A stretch of DNA of 64,000 bases, from NCBI GenBank assembly GCA_963704615.1, contig OY969923.1, forward strand, positions 1,116,001 through 1,180,000. The letters are read 5' to 3'. The notes beneath the pieces were generated by a model. It worked only from the letters and a program-made list of their open reading frames with translations, was not told the origin of the DNA and made no database searches. The DNA comes from Bog-756 sp963704615 (GTDB lineage: Bacteria; Actinomycetota; Acidimicrobiia; Acidimicrobiales; RAAP-2). Made by a program: the position numbers and the translations under genes. Position 1 is the first letter of the stretch, and every line of letters starts with the position of its first letter. Of the stretch, positions 18,023-28,977 are shown one piece after another.

Positions 18023-18538
18023 TCAGCCCGGCGAGCCGATGCCCGTGCTCTCCTCCCCGGTCGTCTCCCGGACGGCCCGGGAAAACCAACCCAACTCGTC
18101 GAACGTCGCTCGTGCGAAGGTGCCGAGGTCGAGGGAACCCAGCTCCTCGGGTGCGAACCACCCGACCTCGGTGGTCTCGTCGCCGTCGGGTTCTTCTCGC
18201 CCGCCGCACACCCGAGCCTCGTACACCGCCGACACGTAGGCCGTTTCGTCGCCATTGGGGTAGATCACCCGGAACCCTGGACCGCCGACCACGGTGACCA
18301 GTCGGGTCAACTCGACCTCGACCCCCGCCTCTTCGGCTGACTCCCGCACCGCGGCATCATCCGGTCGCTCATCGATCTCGACAGCACCACCGATGAGCCC
18401 CCACTCACCGGAGTCGGCATGACGGACGAGCAGGATGCGGCCGCCCTCGTCACGGACCAGAACGGCCACGGAGGGGAGGATGAGTAGGTCGGTGCCGACC
18501 AGTTGGCGGAGCCGTCGGACATGGTCGGATATCGCCAT
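18023..18538 (-). CDS. Nudix hydrolase
   Basis: 171 residues starting MAISDHVRRLRQLVG. The full Nudix box is present: GAVEIDE-x7-RESAEEAGV, fitting GX5EX7REUXEEXGU with Ser at the first variable position. These enzymes hydrolyse nucleoside diphosphates linked to another group; the substrate cannot be predicted. The start is set by a TAGCGT -10-like hexamer (18546-18551) ending 7 nt upstream and the absence of a Shine-Dalgarno sequence, so the mRNA is probably leaderless; the longer upstream frame is rejected. Confidence 0.87.
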   Translation of the reverse strand: MAISDHVRRLRQLVGTDLLILPSVAVLVRDEGGRILLVRHADSGEWGLIGGAVEIDERPDDAAVRESAEEAGVEVELTRLVTVVGGPGFRVIYPNGDETAYVSAVYEARVCGGREEPDGDETTEVGWFAPEELGSLDLGTFARATFDELGWFSRAVRETTGEESTGIGSPG

Positions 18539-18696
18539 GGCGACAACGCTACGGGACCTGACGGCGGTTCTCCCACCGGCCTCGACCCGAGTGTCCGTCG
18601 TCCGCCTGGCACTCGGGTACCATTGTTTGGGCAGAGCCAATTGAGCGCGGCCTCAGCGAGACCGTACCGACGGAGAAACAGACCGGGAGCTGACTG

Positions 18697-18864
18697 ATGA
18701 CGGCATCGAGCGACACAGGAGTGAACATGGCCTCCGCGTGGTCCGTCGTCCCGGTCCACACCGCAGCACCGGACGTCGGAGGCATGATCGCCGATGTCCC
18801 AGGCACAGGAATCGGCCAGCTGGACACGTGCGGCGTGCCTCAGGGTTGCGGCCAGACCTCCTGA
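18697..18864 (+). CDS. 55-residue peptide, candidate exported/modified peptide precursor
   Basis: An open frame too short for usual callers: ATG 18697 with GGGAG upstream, stop TGA 18862-18864. It encodes 55 residues beginning MTASSDTGVNMASAW. An APDVGG motif at residues 24-29 could be a double-glycine leader end; the tail holds two cysteines (Cys45, Cys51) in DTCGVPQGCGQTS. G+C at third codon positions is high (43 of 55 codons), consistent with coding. It lies 134 nt before an ABC exporter on the same strand with a stem-loop between them. No modifying enzyme or C39 peptidase gene is adjacent, so peptide export is a hypothesis. Confidence 0.45.
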   Translation: MTASSDTGVNMASAWSVVPVHTAAPDVGGMIADVPGTGIGQLDTCGVPQGCGQTS

Positions 18865-18912
18865 CTTCCGGGCATCGATGATGCCCGCGGCAGCCCCTCT
18901 TCATCCCTAGCC

Positions 18913-18931
18913 CCGCCGGCAAAGCCGGTGG
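18913..18931 (+). terminator. Stem-loop between peptide gene and exporter
   Basis: CCGCCGGC/GCCGGTGG pairs over 8 bp (one G-U) around an AAA loop, with no following T-tract. It may act as a partial terminator or RNA stabiliser that sets a higher dose of the upstream peptide message than of the transporter. Confidence 0.4.
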
Positions 18932-18998
18932 AGGGCCATTCCCAACTCGGCGTCCACCCATGTGCCGGGTTCCCCCCTCTTCACACGGAAAACCTCTC

Positions 18999-20834
18999 GT
19001 GGCTGAACTCTCCGAATTCACGTCTGCCTCGGCGAAGGACACAATCGCCTTCTGCTGGGAACAGATCGAAGGCAACAAACGCCAGCTGGTCACGTCCTGG
19101 ATCGTGATGGTGATGGCCGTGGTGATGGCCGACGTCGTGTGCCCACTCATCTTCGCCTCCATCCTCAGCCGGGTGGCCTCCCTCCCCACTCGCTCAGTGG
19201 TCGGGGAGTGGCACACCTTCGGCCCTCTGTTGGCCGCCTACGGGGTCGCCGGCCTGATCGCCATAGGGCTGTGGCGGATCGCCGGATGGCTGGAGTGGGG
19301 CGCATGTGTCCGAGCTTTCGCCAAAGGCGTCAACAATGGTTACAGACACCTGCTCAGGCTCAGCTATCGCTGGCACATGGACCATCCGGCCGGCGAGGTC
19401 ATCTCGTCGCTGGGCAACTTCTCCTGGGCTTTCGCCGAGATGGTCGACGTCGCCTCGTGGGGACTGTTGCCGGTGGTGGTGATCGTCCTGTCGGCCATCG
19501 CCGTGCTGGCCGTCGTCGCTTGGCCGGCGGCCCTGGCCCTCCTGGTGATGCTGGCCGGGTTCGTGTTCGTCCTGTCCCGGCGGCTCCCCCTGGTCAGGGC
19601 CGCGTCCCAGCAATTCGAGGACCACCACTCCAAGGCGACCGGGGTGGTGGCGGACACGGTGACCAATCTCATGGCGGTCCGGACCGCAGCAACCGAATCC
19701 GAGGAGCGGACGCGGGTCGAGGGCCTGATGCGCCAGTCGGTCGACGCCGACCTCCGGGCCCGCTCCATCTTCATGCGCACCCAATTGCAGCTGGAGAGCT
19801 CGATCGTGGTTGGCACTCTGCTGGCGCTCATCGCGGGCACGACCATGGCGGTGCACCACTGGGCGACGACGGCTGCGCTCTACCTCATCCTCTACTACTC
19901 GGCCCAGGTCGCTCTGGGCCTCCAGCAGTCCTTCGAGCATCTGCGCTCCTTTGCCCGATCGCTGGGACGGGCGGCCAAGTTCACCGCCATCGCCAGGGTC
20001 GACGTCGAGATCACCGATGCCGCCCATGCTCGATGCCTGCGAGTGACCCGAGGGAGAGTGGACTTCAACCAGGTCAGGTTCGGCTATGGAGCCACTGACA
20101 GGTTGTTCGACAACCTGTGCATGACCGTCAAGCCGGGCGAGCACGTGGCCGTGGTGGGTCCTTCGGGATCGGGGAAGTCGACCCTGTCCAAGTTGCTCTT
20201 GCGGCTCATGGACGTCGACCGCGGGCAGATTCTGGTGGACGGCCAGGACATCCGCGATGTCACCCTGTCCTCCCTGCGACGCCACATCTCCTATGTCCCC
20301 CAAGATCCCCAGCTCCTGCATCGGACCATTGCCGAGAACATCTGTTACGGATGGGGGCCGTCAGGCCCGGGTGAAGACATCGACGGCTCCGCGTGCGCCG
20401 TCGATTACGACGTCGTCCACGCCGTCGGTAAGGCCGCGCACGTGGAGGAGTTCGTCTATGCCCTTCCAGAGAGGTACGACACGGTGGTGGGGGAGCGGGG
20501 GCTCAAGCTGTCCGGTGGCCAGCGCCAGCGGGTGGCCATCGCCCAGGCGATGGCCAAGCACGCCCCGATCCTGGTGCTCGATGAAGCCACCTCGGCTCTG
20601 GACTCCGAATCTGAGCATCTGGTGCAGGAGGCTCTGTGGCGCTTGATGGAGCGTTCGACAGCCCTGGTCATCGCTCACCGGCTCTCCACCATCGCCCACA
20701 TGGACCGCATCGTGGTCTTCGACCAGGGGAGGATCGTGGAGGAAGGAACTCACCGCGAGCTGCTCGGCCCCGGCGGCCACGGTCTGTACGGAAGGTTGTG
20801 GCAGCACCAGTCGGGTGGGTTCCTCGTGGAATGA
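18999..20834 (+). CDS. ABC exporter half-transporter (permease-ATPase fusion)
   Basis: 611 residues from GTG 18999 (cggaaaa upstream); an in-frame ATG at 18960 has no ribosome-binding site. About 1-310 is a six-helix type I exporter membrane domain. About 355-600 is the nucleotide-binding domain: Walker A GPSGSGKSTL, Q-loop VPQDP, signature LSGGQRQRVA, Walker B ILVLDEATS and H-loop IAHRLSTI. It lacks a C39 peptidase domain, so it would not itself cleave a double-glycine leader. It probably works as a homodimer. Substrate unknown; the 55-residue peptide gene upstream is the obvious candidate. The ArsR-type gene downstream has its own promoter. Confidence 0.88.
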   Translation: MAELSEFTSASAKDTIAFCWEQIEGNKRQLVTSWIVMVMAVVMADVVCPLIFASILSRVASLPTRSVVGEWHTFGPLLAAYGVAGLIAIGLWRIAGWLEWGACVRAFAKGVNNGYRHLLRLSYRWHMDHPAGEVISSLGNFSWAFAEMVDVASWGLLPVVVIVLSAIAVLAVVAWPAALALLVMLAGFVFVLSRRLPLVRAASQQFEDHHSKATGVVADTVTNLMAVRTAATESEERTRVEGLMRQSVDADLRARSIFMRTQLQLESSIVVGTLLALIAGTTMAVHHWATTAALYLILYYSAQVALGLQQSFEHLRSFARSLGRAAKFTAIARVDVEITDAAHARCLRVTRGRVDFNQVRFGYGATDRLFDNLCMTVKPGEHVAVVGPSGSGKSTLSKLLLRLMDVDRGQILVDGQDIRDVTLSSLRRHISYVPQDPQLLHRTIAENICYGWGPSGPGEDIDGSACAVDYDVVHAVGKAAHVEEFVYALPERYDTVVGERGLKLSGGQRQRVAIAQAMAKHAPILVLDEATSALDSESEHLVQEALWRLMERSTALVIAHRLSTIAHMDRIVVFDQGRIVEEGTHRELLGPGGHGLYGRLWQHQSGGFLVE

Positions 20835-20861
20835 CAGTGGCCCGCCGACCCGTCCTACCGC

Positions 20862-20938
20862 TTGGCCAGTTATCGATTGTTGCCGATAGCCAAAGAAGAA
20901 ACTATCGACTACAAGTGATAAAAAGCCCAATTTTTCAA
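20862..20938. repeat. AT-rich dispersed element, copy 1
   Basis: An AT-rich stretch in otherwise GC-rich DNA. In order it contains TTGGCC, TTATCGAT (20870), CGACTA (20906) and AATTTTTCAA (20929). The same four blocks occur in the same order at 56826-56906, with the last two exactly 23 nt apart in both. Nature unknown: a decayed mobile-element end or a shared regulatory site. Confidence 0.5.
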
Positions 20939-20949
20939 TAGAAACATAG

Positions 20950-20990
20950 TGACGGGACGGCCTCGAAAACTCGTTGACGGGACGGCCTCG
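20950..20990 (+). repeat. 16-nt direct repeat pair
   Basis: TGACGGGACGGCCTCG occurs at 20950-20965 and 20975-20990, 25 nt apart start to start, just upstream of the ArsR-SRPBCC promoter. It could be two binding sites or a local duplication. Confidence 0.6.
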
Positions 20991-21025
20991 CCGTTCCCTG
21001 ATGGGTGTCGGGAGGCAGCGCCGGC

Positions 21026-21069
21026 TTGACATGTGACTAAAAGGTCACTTATCCTCGGTCAGGTGACCG
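21026..21069 (+). promoter_or_regulatory. Autoregulatory promoter/operator of the ArsR-SRPBCC gene
   Basis: Perfect -35 TTGACA (21026-21031), then TATCCT (21050-21055) as -10 after 18 nt. Between them lies GTGAC-N6-GTCAC (21033-21048). A second palindrome CGGTCA-GG-TGACCG (21056-21069) covers the transcription start and start codon. Four related half-sites (GGTCA or TGACC type) in 37 nt suit a dimeric ArsR repressor blocking its own promoter. The GTG at 21063 would be the first codon of a leaderless mRNA. Confidence 0.75.
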
Positions 21070-21836
21070 CTGATGACGATCGTGTCTTCAAGGCACTCGC
21101 CGACCCGACCCGCCGTTTCCTGCTCGACGCTCTCTTCGCGCGCGACGGCCGCACACTGACCGAGCTCGAGTCGGAGCTGGCGATGACCCGATTTGGCGTC
21201 ATGAAGCATCTCCGCCTTCTGGAAGAGGCGGGACTGGTGGTCACACGCCGTTCCGGCCGGGAGAAGCACCATTTCTTGAATCCGGTGCCGATCCGGCTGA
21301 TCCACGACCGGTGGATCGACAAGTACACCGAACCCTGGACCGAGGCATTGAGCGGCCTCAAGAAAAGACTGGAGAATCAGATGGAGAAAGTTTTCGAGAT
21401 CTATATCCGCACCACCCCCGAGCTCCTCTGGCATGCGATTACTGACAGCGAGACACGGGGCAAGTACAACTTCGGTGCTCAAGTCGTCTCGGACTGGACC
21501 GTCGGGTCACGTTTCGAAATGGTGGCGCCGAACGCCGGTCTGGTCCTGGGTGAAGGAGAAAACCTCGAGGTCGACCCACCGCGTCGGTTGGTCCAGAGTT
21601 TCACCGCGCTCTGGAATGACGACGTCAAGGGCCACGGTCCCTCGAGGGTGACCTGGGAGATCGAACCGGTGGGCGACTCCTGTCGCCTGACTCTCATCCA
21701 CGACCACTTGAGCGAGAGCGCCAGTGCCGAGCTGTTCGGTGGCTGGCCGATGATCCTTTCCGGTCTCAAGACCTGGCTGGAAACGGGTGAGCTGCTGACG
21801 ACCCCCGGTTCGTTGCGGTGGCTGGAGTCCGCCTAA
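21063..21836 (+). CDS. ArsR-family HTH regulator fused to an SRPBCC/AHSA1 domain
   Basis: 257 residues from GTG 21063. An earlier GTG at 21033 lies inside the operator and is rejected. About 1-90 is a winged-helix ArsR domain (DRVFKALADPTRRFLLDAL, MTRFGVMKHLRLLEEAGLV recognition region). About 110-250 is an AHSA1-type SRPBCC domain (EKVFEIYIRTTPELLWHAITD, RVTWEIEPVGDSCRLTLIHD), a hydrophobic ligand-binding cup. The fusion suggests a repressor whose release is triggered by a small hydrophobic ligand instead of a metal; no ArsR metal-site cysteines are seen. Likely autoregulated (see the promoter). Control of the upstream exporter is possible but not shown. Confidence 0.87.
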   Translation: MTADDDRVFKALADPTRRFLLDALFARDGRTLTELESELAMTRFGVMKHLRLLEEAGLVVTRRSGREKHHFLNPVPIRLIHDRWIDKYTEPWTEALSGLKKRLENQMEKVFEIYIRTTPELLWHAITDSETRGKYNFGAQVVSDWTVGSRFEMVAPNAGLVLGEGENLEVDPPRRLVQSFTALWNDDVKGHGPSRVTWEIEPVGDSCRLTLIHDHLSESASAELFGGWPMILSGLKTWLETGELLTTPGSLRWLESA

Positions 21837-21878
21837 TCGGGCCGCAGTCACCGCCGGTGGGCAGGGTCGGCGCCTCCC

Positions 21879-22667
21879 TCACCCAGGACGGTGACCGACG
21901 ACTGCGACCAATCCCGCCGGGAGCATTTCGCCACCGAAGGAGTCCAACAACTCGGTCTCGACCCCTTCGGCGGCGAGGAGATCGGGCACCCGTATGGTGT
22001 CGATCAAAACGTTGTCGTGCCTTTCCTCATCCCGTCGCCAGGTGCCGTCCGGGTTGGGGACGAAGGTGGTCATCTCCCGCACGAAGAGGTCCTTCGAGGG
22101 CAAGGAGTGGCGGGTGATGATGGCCCAGTCCTCGCCGACTCGCCCGATCGTCTGGGTGGTCGAGCGGGCGCGTCCCCACTCGAAGTCGCACAGGTCGAGG
22201 GCCAGCACACCTCCGGGAAGGAGCGCCCCGGCCAGCGATCGGAGGGACCGCTCGACGGCGATCTTGTCGGGCAGGTAGTTGAGCGCGTGCCCGACGCCGA
22301 CGATCGCGTCGGCAGGAGGGATCGGATCATCGGGCAGGGTCAGGCGAAGGAACTTCTCGACCCCGGTCACCTCTCGGGCGAGTTCGAGCATCGCCGGGGA
22401 TGCGTCGGTGGCGACGACGCGATGGCCGGCCGCCACCAGCTCGGCGGTGAGCAGCCCGCTCCCACACCCGATCTCGACGACCAATCCCTTGCGGGTCAGT
22501 ACCGGCTCGAGCAGGGCCAGGATGCCGGGCGCACACCCCTCGGCGTGAAAGGCGAAACCCCTGTGGTGCACCAGGGCGAGATCGTCGCGGTAGTAGGGAT
22601 CGTCGCGGGTTCCCCGGTCGGGGTGCGCGTTGTCCTTCGGACCCGCCGGCCCTGAGCCGCCCTTCAT
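21879..22667 (-). CDS. Class I SAM-dependent methyltransferase
   Basis: 262 residues from ATG 22667, which overlaps the DUF2277 stop (ATGA). SAM-binding motif I is VVEIGCGSGLLTAEL, followed by VVATDASPAMLELA (acidic end of strand 2) and a later LALDLCDFEWG segment. The closing region (LLDSFGGEMLPAGLVAVVGHRPG) is typical of small-molecule methyltransferases. Substrate unknown. Coupled to the DUF2277 gene and convergent with the ArsR-SRPBCC gene. Confidence 0.83.
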   Translation of the reverse strand: MKGGSGPAGPKDNAHPDRGTRDDPYYRDDLALVHHRGFAFHAEGCAPGILALLEPVLTRKGLVVEIGCGSGLLTAELVAAGHRVVATDASPAMLELAREVTGVEKFLRLTLPDDPIPPADAIVGVGHALNYLPDKIAVERSLRSLAGALLPGGVLALDLCDFEWGRARSTTQTIGRVGEDWAIITRHSLPSKDLFVREMTTFVPNPDGTWRRDEERHDNVLIDTIRVPDLLAAEGVETELLDSFGGEMLPAGLVAVVGHRPG

Positions 22668-22918
22668 CCTGCGGCGGCCACCCTGCGGCGAGAGGGAGGG
22701 AGCGTCGGCGGGGGCTGGCGGCGCGGCGGGAGGACGGCCAGGAGCTCGTTGGTGGCTTCGGCGACCCTCCGCACCGCCGCTTCGAACGCCGCTTCGGTGT
22801 GCGGCGACGTGGTCTGGACTCCGCTGACCTTCCGCACGTACTGGCGCGCTGCGGCTTCGATCTCCTCGGAGGTGGCCTCGGGTTGGAGGCCGCGCAGGGT
22901 GGTGATGTTCCGGCACAT
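22664..22918 (-). CDS. DUF2277 family protein
   Basis: 84 residues beginning MCRNITTLRGLQPEATSEEI, the characteristic DUF2277 start (MCRNIKxL), with the conserved QYVRKVSG segment. The last ~20 residues are a Pro/Arg-rich extension. Function unknown. The start is supported by TAGCCT (22925-22930) 6 nt upstream and no Shine-Dalgarno sequence, i.e. a leaderless mRNA. First gene of a two-gene operon with the methyltransferase. Confidence 0.87.
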   Translation of the reverse strand: MCRNITTLRGLQPEATSEEIEAAARQYVRKVSGVQTTSPHTEAAFEAAVRRVAEATNELLAVLPPRRQPPPTLPPSRRRVAAAG

Positions 22919-22993
22919 GGAGCCAGGCTACGCCGTTCAACGGGCGGGAGCTCGGTCGACGGCAATCGGCGGTGACAGGCGAGTGCCGGTTGG

Positions 22994-23009
22994 GCGAGGC
23001 GAGCCTCGC
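22994..23009 (-). terminator. Hairpin downstream of ftsH
   Basis: GCGAGGC/GCCTCGC, a perfect 7-bp stem with a 2-nt loop, about 25 nt after the ftsH stop on the minus strand and upstream of the DUF2277 promoter. No T-tract. Confidence 0.5.
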
Positions 23010-23033
23010 GACCGGGGCAGCAGGAAAACCGGG

Positions 23034-25286
<2,253 letters not shown>

Positions 25287-25385
25287 CCCTTCATGCTATG
25301 TCCCCCTGGGGCTAATTGACGCATCGCCGGCCGTCGCCGACGGGCCTGCCTCCTGGGGAACGGATCCTGTCGGTATCGTGGAAGG

Positions 25386-26486
25386 GTGATCGAGCGGTCC
25401 GAAAAGGGGACGGACCACGCCGCGGCCATCGAGGGGCCCTTGGTCAGCGAGCCGGCGCCCTGGGAGGCGACATCGGCGCCGGGAACGCCCGAACCGCCAG
25501 GAACGCCGCCATCCCCGGCTGGATGGCCGCCCCCCCCGCCCACCTGGCCGCCTCCACCCTCATCGGGTTGGGATCGGGTCGGTCAAGGGGACGGGACCAC
25601 CCCCGGCCCGCCGGCTGCAACGGCCGCAACGCCTGCGCCAGCCGGGCCGCTTGCGCCAGCCGGGCCCGCCGGGCCAGCCGGGACCGGGTCGCTCGGCCAG
25701 CAGCTCGCCGCCGGTGCGGCGCCGGTCGACCGGCAGTCGGCGTGGATGTGGTTCTTGTTCGCCGCCATGGGGTTCGTCGGTGGGCAGATCCTGGCCGGTA
25801 TCTCGGTGGCAGTCGCTGCCGCGGTGAGCGGCAACCTCAAGAACCTCACCGCCATCACCCACCTCAGCGAGCCCCCCACCTGGTACCTGGTGTCCACCCT
25901 CCTCGGCCTGTGGGCCGGTTTCTACGGGGCCGCCTGGCTGGCCTCCTCGGTGCGCGGAACCCGCAGCCTGGTGAGGGACATGGGCCTGGTGTTCCGCTGG
26001 ACCGATGTCTTCGGCGTCCTCATCGGCGTGGGGGGACAGTTCCTCATCGCCCTGATGTACATCCCCGTCGCCGTTCACGTGCACGACTTCAACCAGCGCT
26101 TCGATGCCCCCAGCCAACGGTTGACCGGAGGTTCGCACGGCGGGGGGTATGTGATCATCGCCGTGTTCACGGTGGTGGGTGCCCCCTTCTTCGAGGAGCT
26201 CTTCTTCCGGGGCGTGCTTCTCCGCTCGCTGGCCCGTCTGTTCGGCAACGTGGGGGGTTGGGTCGGGCCGGCGTTGGCCATCATCGTCACCGGCATCCTG
26301 TTCGGGCTGGCTCACGCCGAATCGCTCCAACTCCTCGGGCTGGCCACCTTCGGGATCATCCTGTCTTTTGTCTCGTATCGCACCGGGCGGCTCGGGATGA
26401 ACATGGTCGCCCACGCATCCTTCAACTTGACCGCCCTGGCCGCGGTGGTGCTCCCACTCGCCGTCGGCCGCGGCGTGCTGTTCTGA
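25386..26486 (+). CDS. CPBP-family intramembrane metalloprotease (CAAX/Abi type)
   Basis: 366 residues. A Pro-rich, probably cytoplasmic N-terminal tail (~115 residues, with WPPPPPTWPPPPSSGW) precedes a polytopic domain. The CPBP motifs are present: FFEELFFRG (EExxxR), ILFGLAHAE (FxxxH) and MNMVAHASFN (HxxxN). Members cleave membrane substrates or act in prenyl-protein processing; the role here is unknown. GTG 25386 follows TATCGT (25374-25379) by 6 nt, so it is probably leaderless. Divergent from ftsH with 99 nt between starts; only 1 nt separates it from the next gene. Confidence 0.87.
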   Translation: MIERSEKGTDHAAAIEGPLVSEPAPWEATSAPGTPEPPGTPPSPAGWPPPPPTWPPPPSSGWDRVGQGDGTTPGPPAATAATPAPAGPLAPAGPAGPAGTGSLGQQLAAGAAPVDRQSAWMWFLFAAMGFVGGQILAGISVAVAAAVSGNLKNLTAITHLSEPPTWYLVSTLLGLWAGFYGAAWLASSVRGTRSLVRDMGLVFRWTDVFGVLIGVGGQFLIALMYIPVAVHVHDFNQRFDAPSQRLTGGSHGGGYVIIAVFTVVGAPFFEELFFRGVLLRSLARLFGNVGGWVGPALAIIVTGILFGLAHAESLQLLGLATFGIILSFVSYRTGRLGMNMVAHASFNLTALAAVVLPLAVGRGVLF

Positions 26487-26487
26487 G

Positions 26488-28977
26488 ATGACCGCATCCG
26501 TCGAGGTCGCCCCGGCCGAACCGGCCCTCGGGGGGGAACGGCCGCCACCGCCGACCCCTCCGACCCCCCTGCTCTCCCGGCTGACCCGGCGATCGTCGTG
26601 GCCGGCGTGGGCCACTCTGGCCGCGGTGGCCGGCGTCACCCTGGTCGCCCTCAGCCAGCTTCACCCGTCGTTGCTCTTGGCCAACACCACCACCGCGGGG
26701 GGTGACACCGGCGCCCACGTGATCCTGCCGGCGTTCTTGAAGTCCAACCTCCTGACCCACGGTCAGATCACCGGTTGGGACCCGGACTGGTACGACGGCT
26801 TCCCCCTCTACACCTTCTACTTCCCCCTGCCCGGGCTGATCACCGTGCTGTTCAACGCCGTCGTCCCCTACAACGTGGCCTTCAAGCTGGTCACGGTGCT
26901 CGGGACGCTGACCCTGCCCGTCTGCGCCTGGGCGTTCGGCCGGATGGCCGGCCTGCGCGATCCCGGACCGAGTTGCCTGGCTGCCGCCACCCTGCCGTTC
27001 CTGTTCGAGCCGAGCTTCTCCATCTACGGCGGCAACATCCTGTCCACCATGGCCGGTGAGTTCTCCTATTCCTTGAGCCTTTCGATCGCCATCCTCTTCC
27101 TCGGGGTGGTCGCCTCCGGCCTCCGCACCGGTCGGCTCCGGGCCATGGCCGCGGTGCTCTTCGCCGCTGCCCTGCTCTGCCATCTGTACCCGGCCATCTT
27201 CGCCGGGATCGGGGCCGTGGTGTGGTTGCTTCTCGACGCCGACGTGACCCGTGGCCTCCGCCGGGGCTCGAGGGGTCGGCTGGCCCGTCGGCGCTGGTCC
27301 AAGCGCCTGGTGTGGGGAGGGATCGCCGGAGCGGTCGGCGTCGGTCTGACGGCCTGGTGGCTGGTCCCCTTCGCCGCCGGCCAGGCCTACACCACCAACA
27401 TGGGCTGGCTGAACGTCGACGGCTTCCCGGATCTGTTGTTCCCCCACTCGGCTTTTTGGGTCCTGGCCGCCGATGTGGTCGGACTGGTGGCCATGGTGAT
27501 CCGACGCAACCGGGTCGCTCTGTTCATCGCCGTCATGGGGGGGATCTCTGCCGCGGTGATCTGCCTCGATCCCCAGGGAAAGCTGTACAACGTCCGCTTC
27601 TTGCCCTTCTGGTTCCTGTGCCTCTACCTGATGGCCGGTTACGCCCTGGCCGAGACTGTGTCGGCCATCGCCCGGTGGAACCGCCGCCGGCGGCTCGAGC
27701 AGTGGGTGGTGACCATCAGGGAGCGGTTGACGCTGGCCCACGACATTCCCTGGCGGCCCGGAATGCGGATCAGCCGGTTCCGGCGGCCGAACCCGGGCGG
27801 GAACCCACCGGGGGCTGTGGTCGGGCCGATCATCGCCCTGGCCGCGGCCTGCCTGGCCGTGGTGCCCCCCCTGGTGCTCCCGGCGTCGACCCTCGCCTCG
27901 GTGGACATCACCGTCGGCGCCAACCAACCGAGCGCCTGGGCCGAGTGGAACTACTCCGGCTATGAGAGGAAGCCCGACTTCCCCGAGTACCACGCCGTGA
28001 TCCAGATGATGGCCAAGGTCGGGATGGACGACGGGTGCGGGCGGGCCATGTGGGAGTACAACCCATCGGAGAACCGGTTCGGCACCACCATGGCCCTGAT
28101 GCTGCTTCCCTACTGGACCAACGGATGCGTGGACTCCATGGAGGGACTCCTCTTCGAATCGTCGGCCACCACCCCGTTCCACTTCATCAACCAGAACGAG
28201 CTGTCGGTGACGCCCTCCGACGCGGTCAACAGCTCGGCATTCCAGTACGCAGGATTGAACATCCCGCTCGGGATCGAACATCTCCAGCAGTTGGGCGTGC
28301 GCTACTTCCTGGCCGCGTCGAGCACCGTCGAGGCGGCGGCGGCGGCGGACCCGAGTCTCACCGAGGTGGCCTCGAGCGGGCCCTGGAGCACCAGTTACAA
28401 CGACCAGCCGCTCAACACCACCTGGAAGGTCTACAAGATCAGCGATTCCTCGCTGGTGACACCGCTCGCCAACCAGCCCGTGGTGTGGACAGGGGTGAGC
28501 CCGGCCCAGACCAGCTGGCTCAAGCCGGCGGCCACCTGGTACGACAACCCCGACGAGTGGAACGTCGTCCCCGCCGCCGATGGCCCCACCCAGTGGGAGC
28601 GGGTCTCCACGGCCGACACCCACCCGGCGGCTGTCCCCGAGCCACCGACCACGGTGTCGGACATCTCGCAGACGGACAGCTCGGTGTCCTTCCATGTCGA
28701 CAGGGTGGGGACCCCGGTCGAGGTCAAGGTGTCCTACTTCCCCAACTGGCAAGCCACAGGGGCGGAGGGGCCCTGGCGGGTGGCTCCCAACCTGATGGTC
28801 GTGGTCCCCACCAGCCATGACGTCACTCTCCATTACGGGTCGACCGGAGCGGACCGGGTCGGTGAGCTGTTGTCGCTGGCCGCGCTGGTGGCTGTCGTGG
28901 GCTTGGCCATCGTTGGCCGTCGAGCCAAGCGGGCCCGTCGGGCCCGGGCCGCGGGCGCCCCGAGCGCGGCCGGTTGA
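26488..28977 (+). CDS. Large polytopic membrane protein, GT-C glycosyltransferase-like
   Basis: 829 residues with about 11-12 hydrophobic helices up to residue ~470, then a large extracytoplasmic domain (about 475-790) and a final helix with an Arg-rich tail. The first loop holds GGDTGAHVILPAFLKSN, an acidic motif like the catalytic first-loop Asp of GT-C enzymes; WDPDWYDGFPLYTFYFP follows. The topology suggests a polyprenyl-phosphate-sugar-dependent transferase, but no family was confirmed. It follows the CPBP gene by 1 nt and overlaps the next frame. Confidence 0.75.
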   Translation: MTASVEVAPAEPALGGERPPPPTPPTPLLSRLTRRSSWPAWATLAAVAGVTLVALSQLHPSLLLANTTTAGGDTGAHVILPAFLKSNLLTHGQITGWDPDWYDGFPLYTFYFPLPGLITVLFNAVVPYNVAFKLVTVLGTLTLPVCAWAFGRMAGLRDPGPSCLAAATLPFLFEPSFSIYGGNILSTMAGEFSYSLSLSIAILFLGVVASGLRTGRLRAMAAVLFAAALLCHLYPAIFAGIGAVVWLLLDADVTRGLRRGSRGRLARRRWSKRLVWGGIAGAVGVGLTAWWLVPFAAGQAYTTNMGWLNVDGFPDLLFPHSAFWVLAADVVGLVAMVIRRNRVALFIAVMGGISAAVICLDPQGKLYNVRFLPFWFLCLYLMAGYALAETVSAIARWNRRRRLEQWVVTIRERLTLAHDIPWRPGMRISRFRRPNPGGNPPGAVVGPIIALAAACLAVVPPLVLPASTLASVDITVGANQPSAWAEWNYSGYERKPDFPEYHAVIQMMAKVGMDDGCGRAMWEYNPSENRFGTTMALMLLPYWTNGCVDSMEGLLFESSATTPFHFINQNELSVTPSDAVNSSAFQYAGLNIPLGIEHLQQLGVRYFLAASSTVEAAAAADPSLTEVASSGPWSTSYNDQPLNTTWKVYKISDSSLVTPLANQPVVWTGVSPAQTSWLKPAATWYDNPDEWNVVPAADGPTQWERVSTADTHPAAVPEPPTTVSDISQTDSSVSFHVDRVGTPVEVKVSYFPNWQATGAEGPWRVAPNLMVVVPTSHDVTLHYGSTGADRVGELLSLAALVAVVGLAIVGRRAKRARRARAAGAPSAAG

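Noticed and set aside
18653..19216. 187-codon minus-strand frame near the exporter
   Set aside because: Overlaps the peptide and exporter genes, no ribosome-binding site, no recognisable domain.
26422..28833. 803-codon minus-strand frame
   Set aside because: Antisense to the membrane protein at 26488-28977, low-complexity composition.
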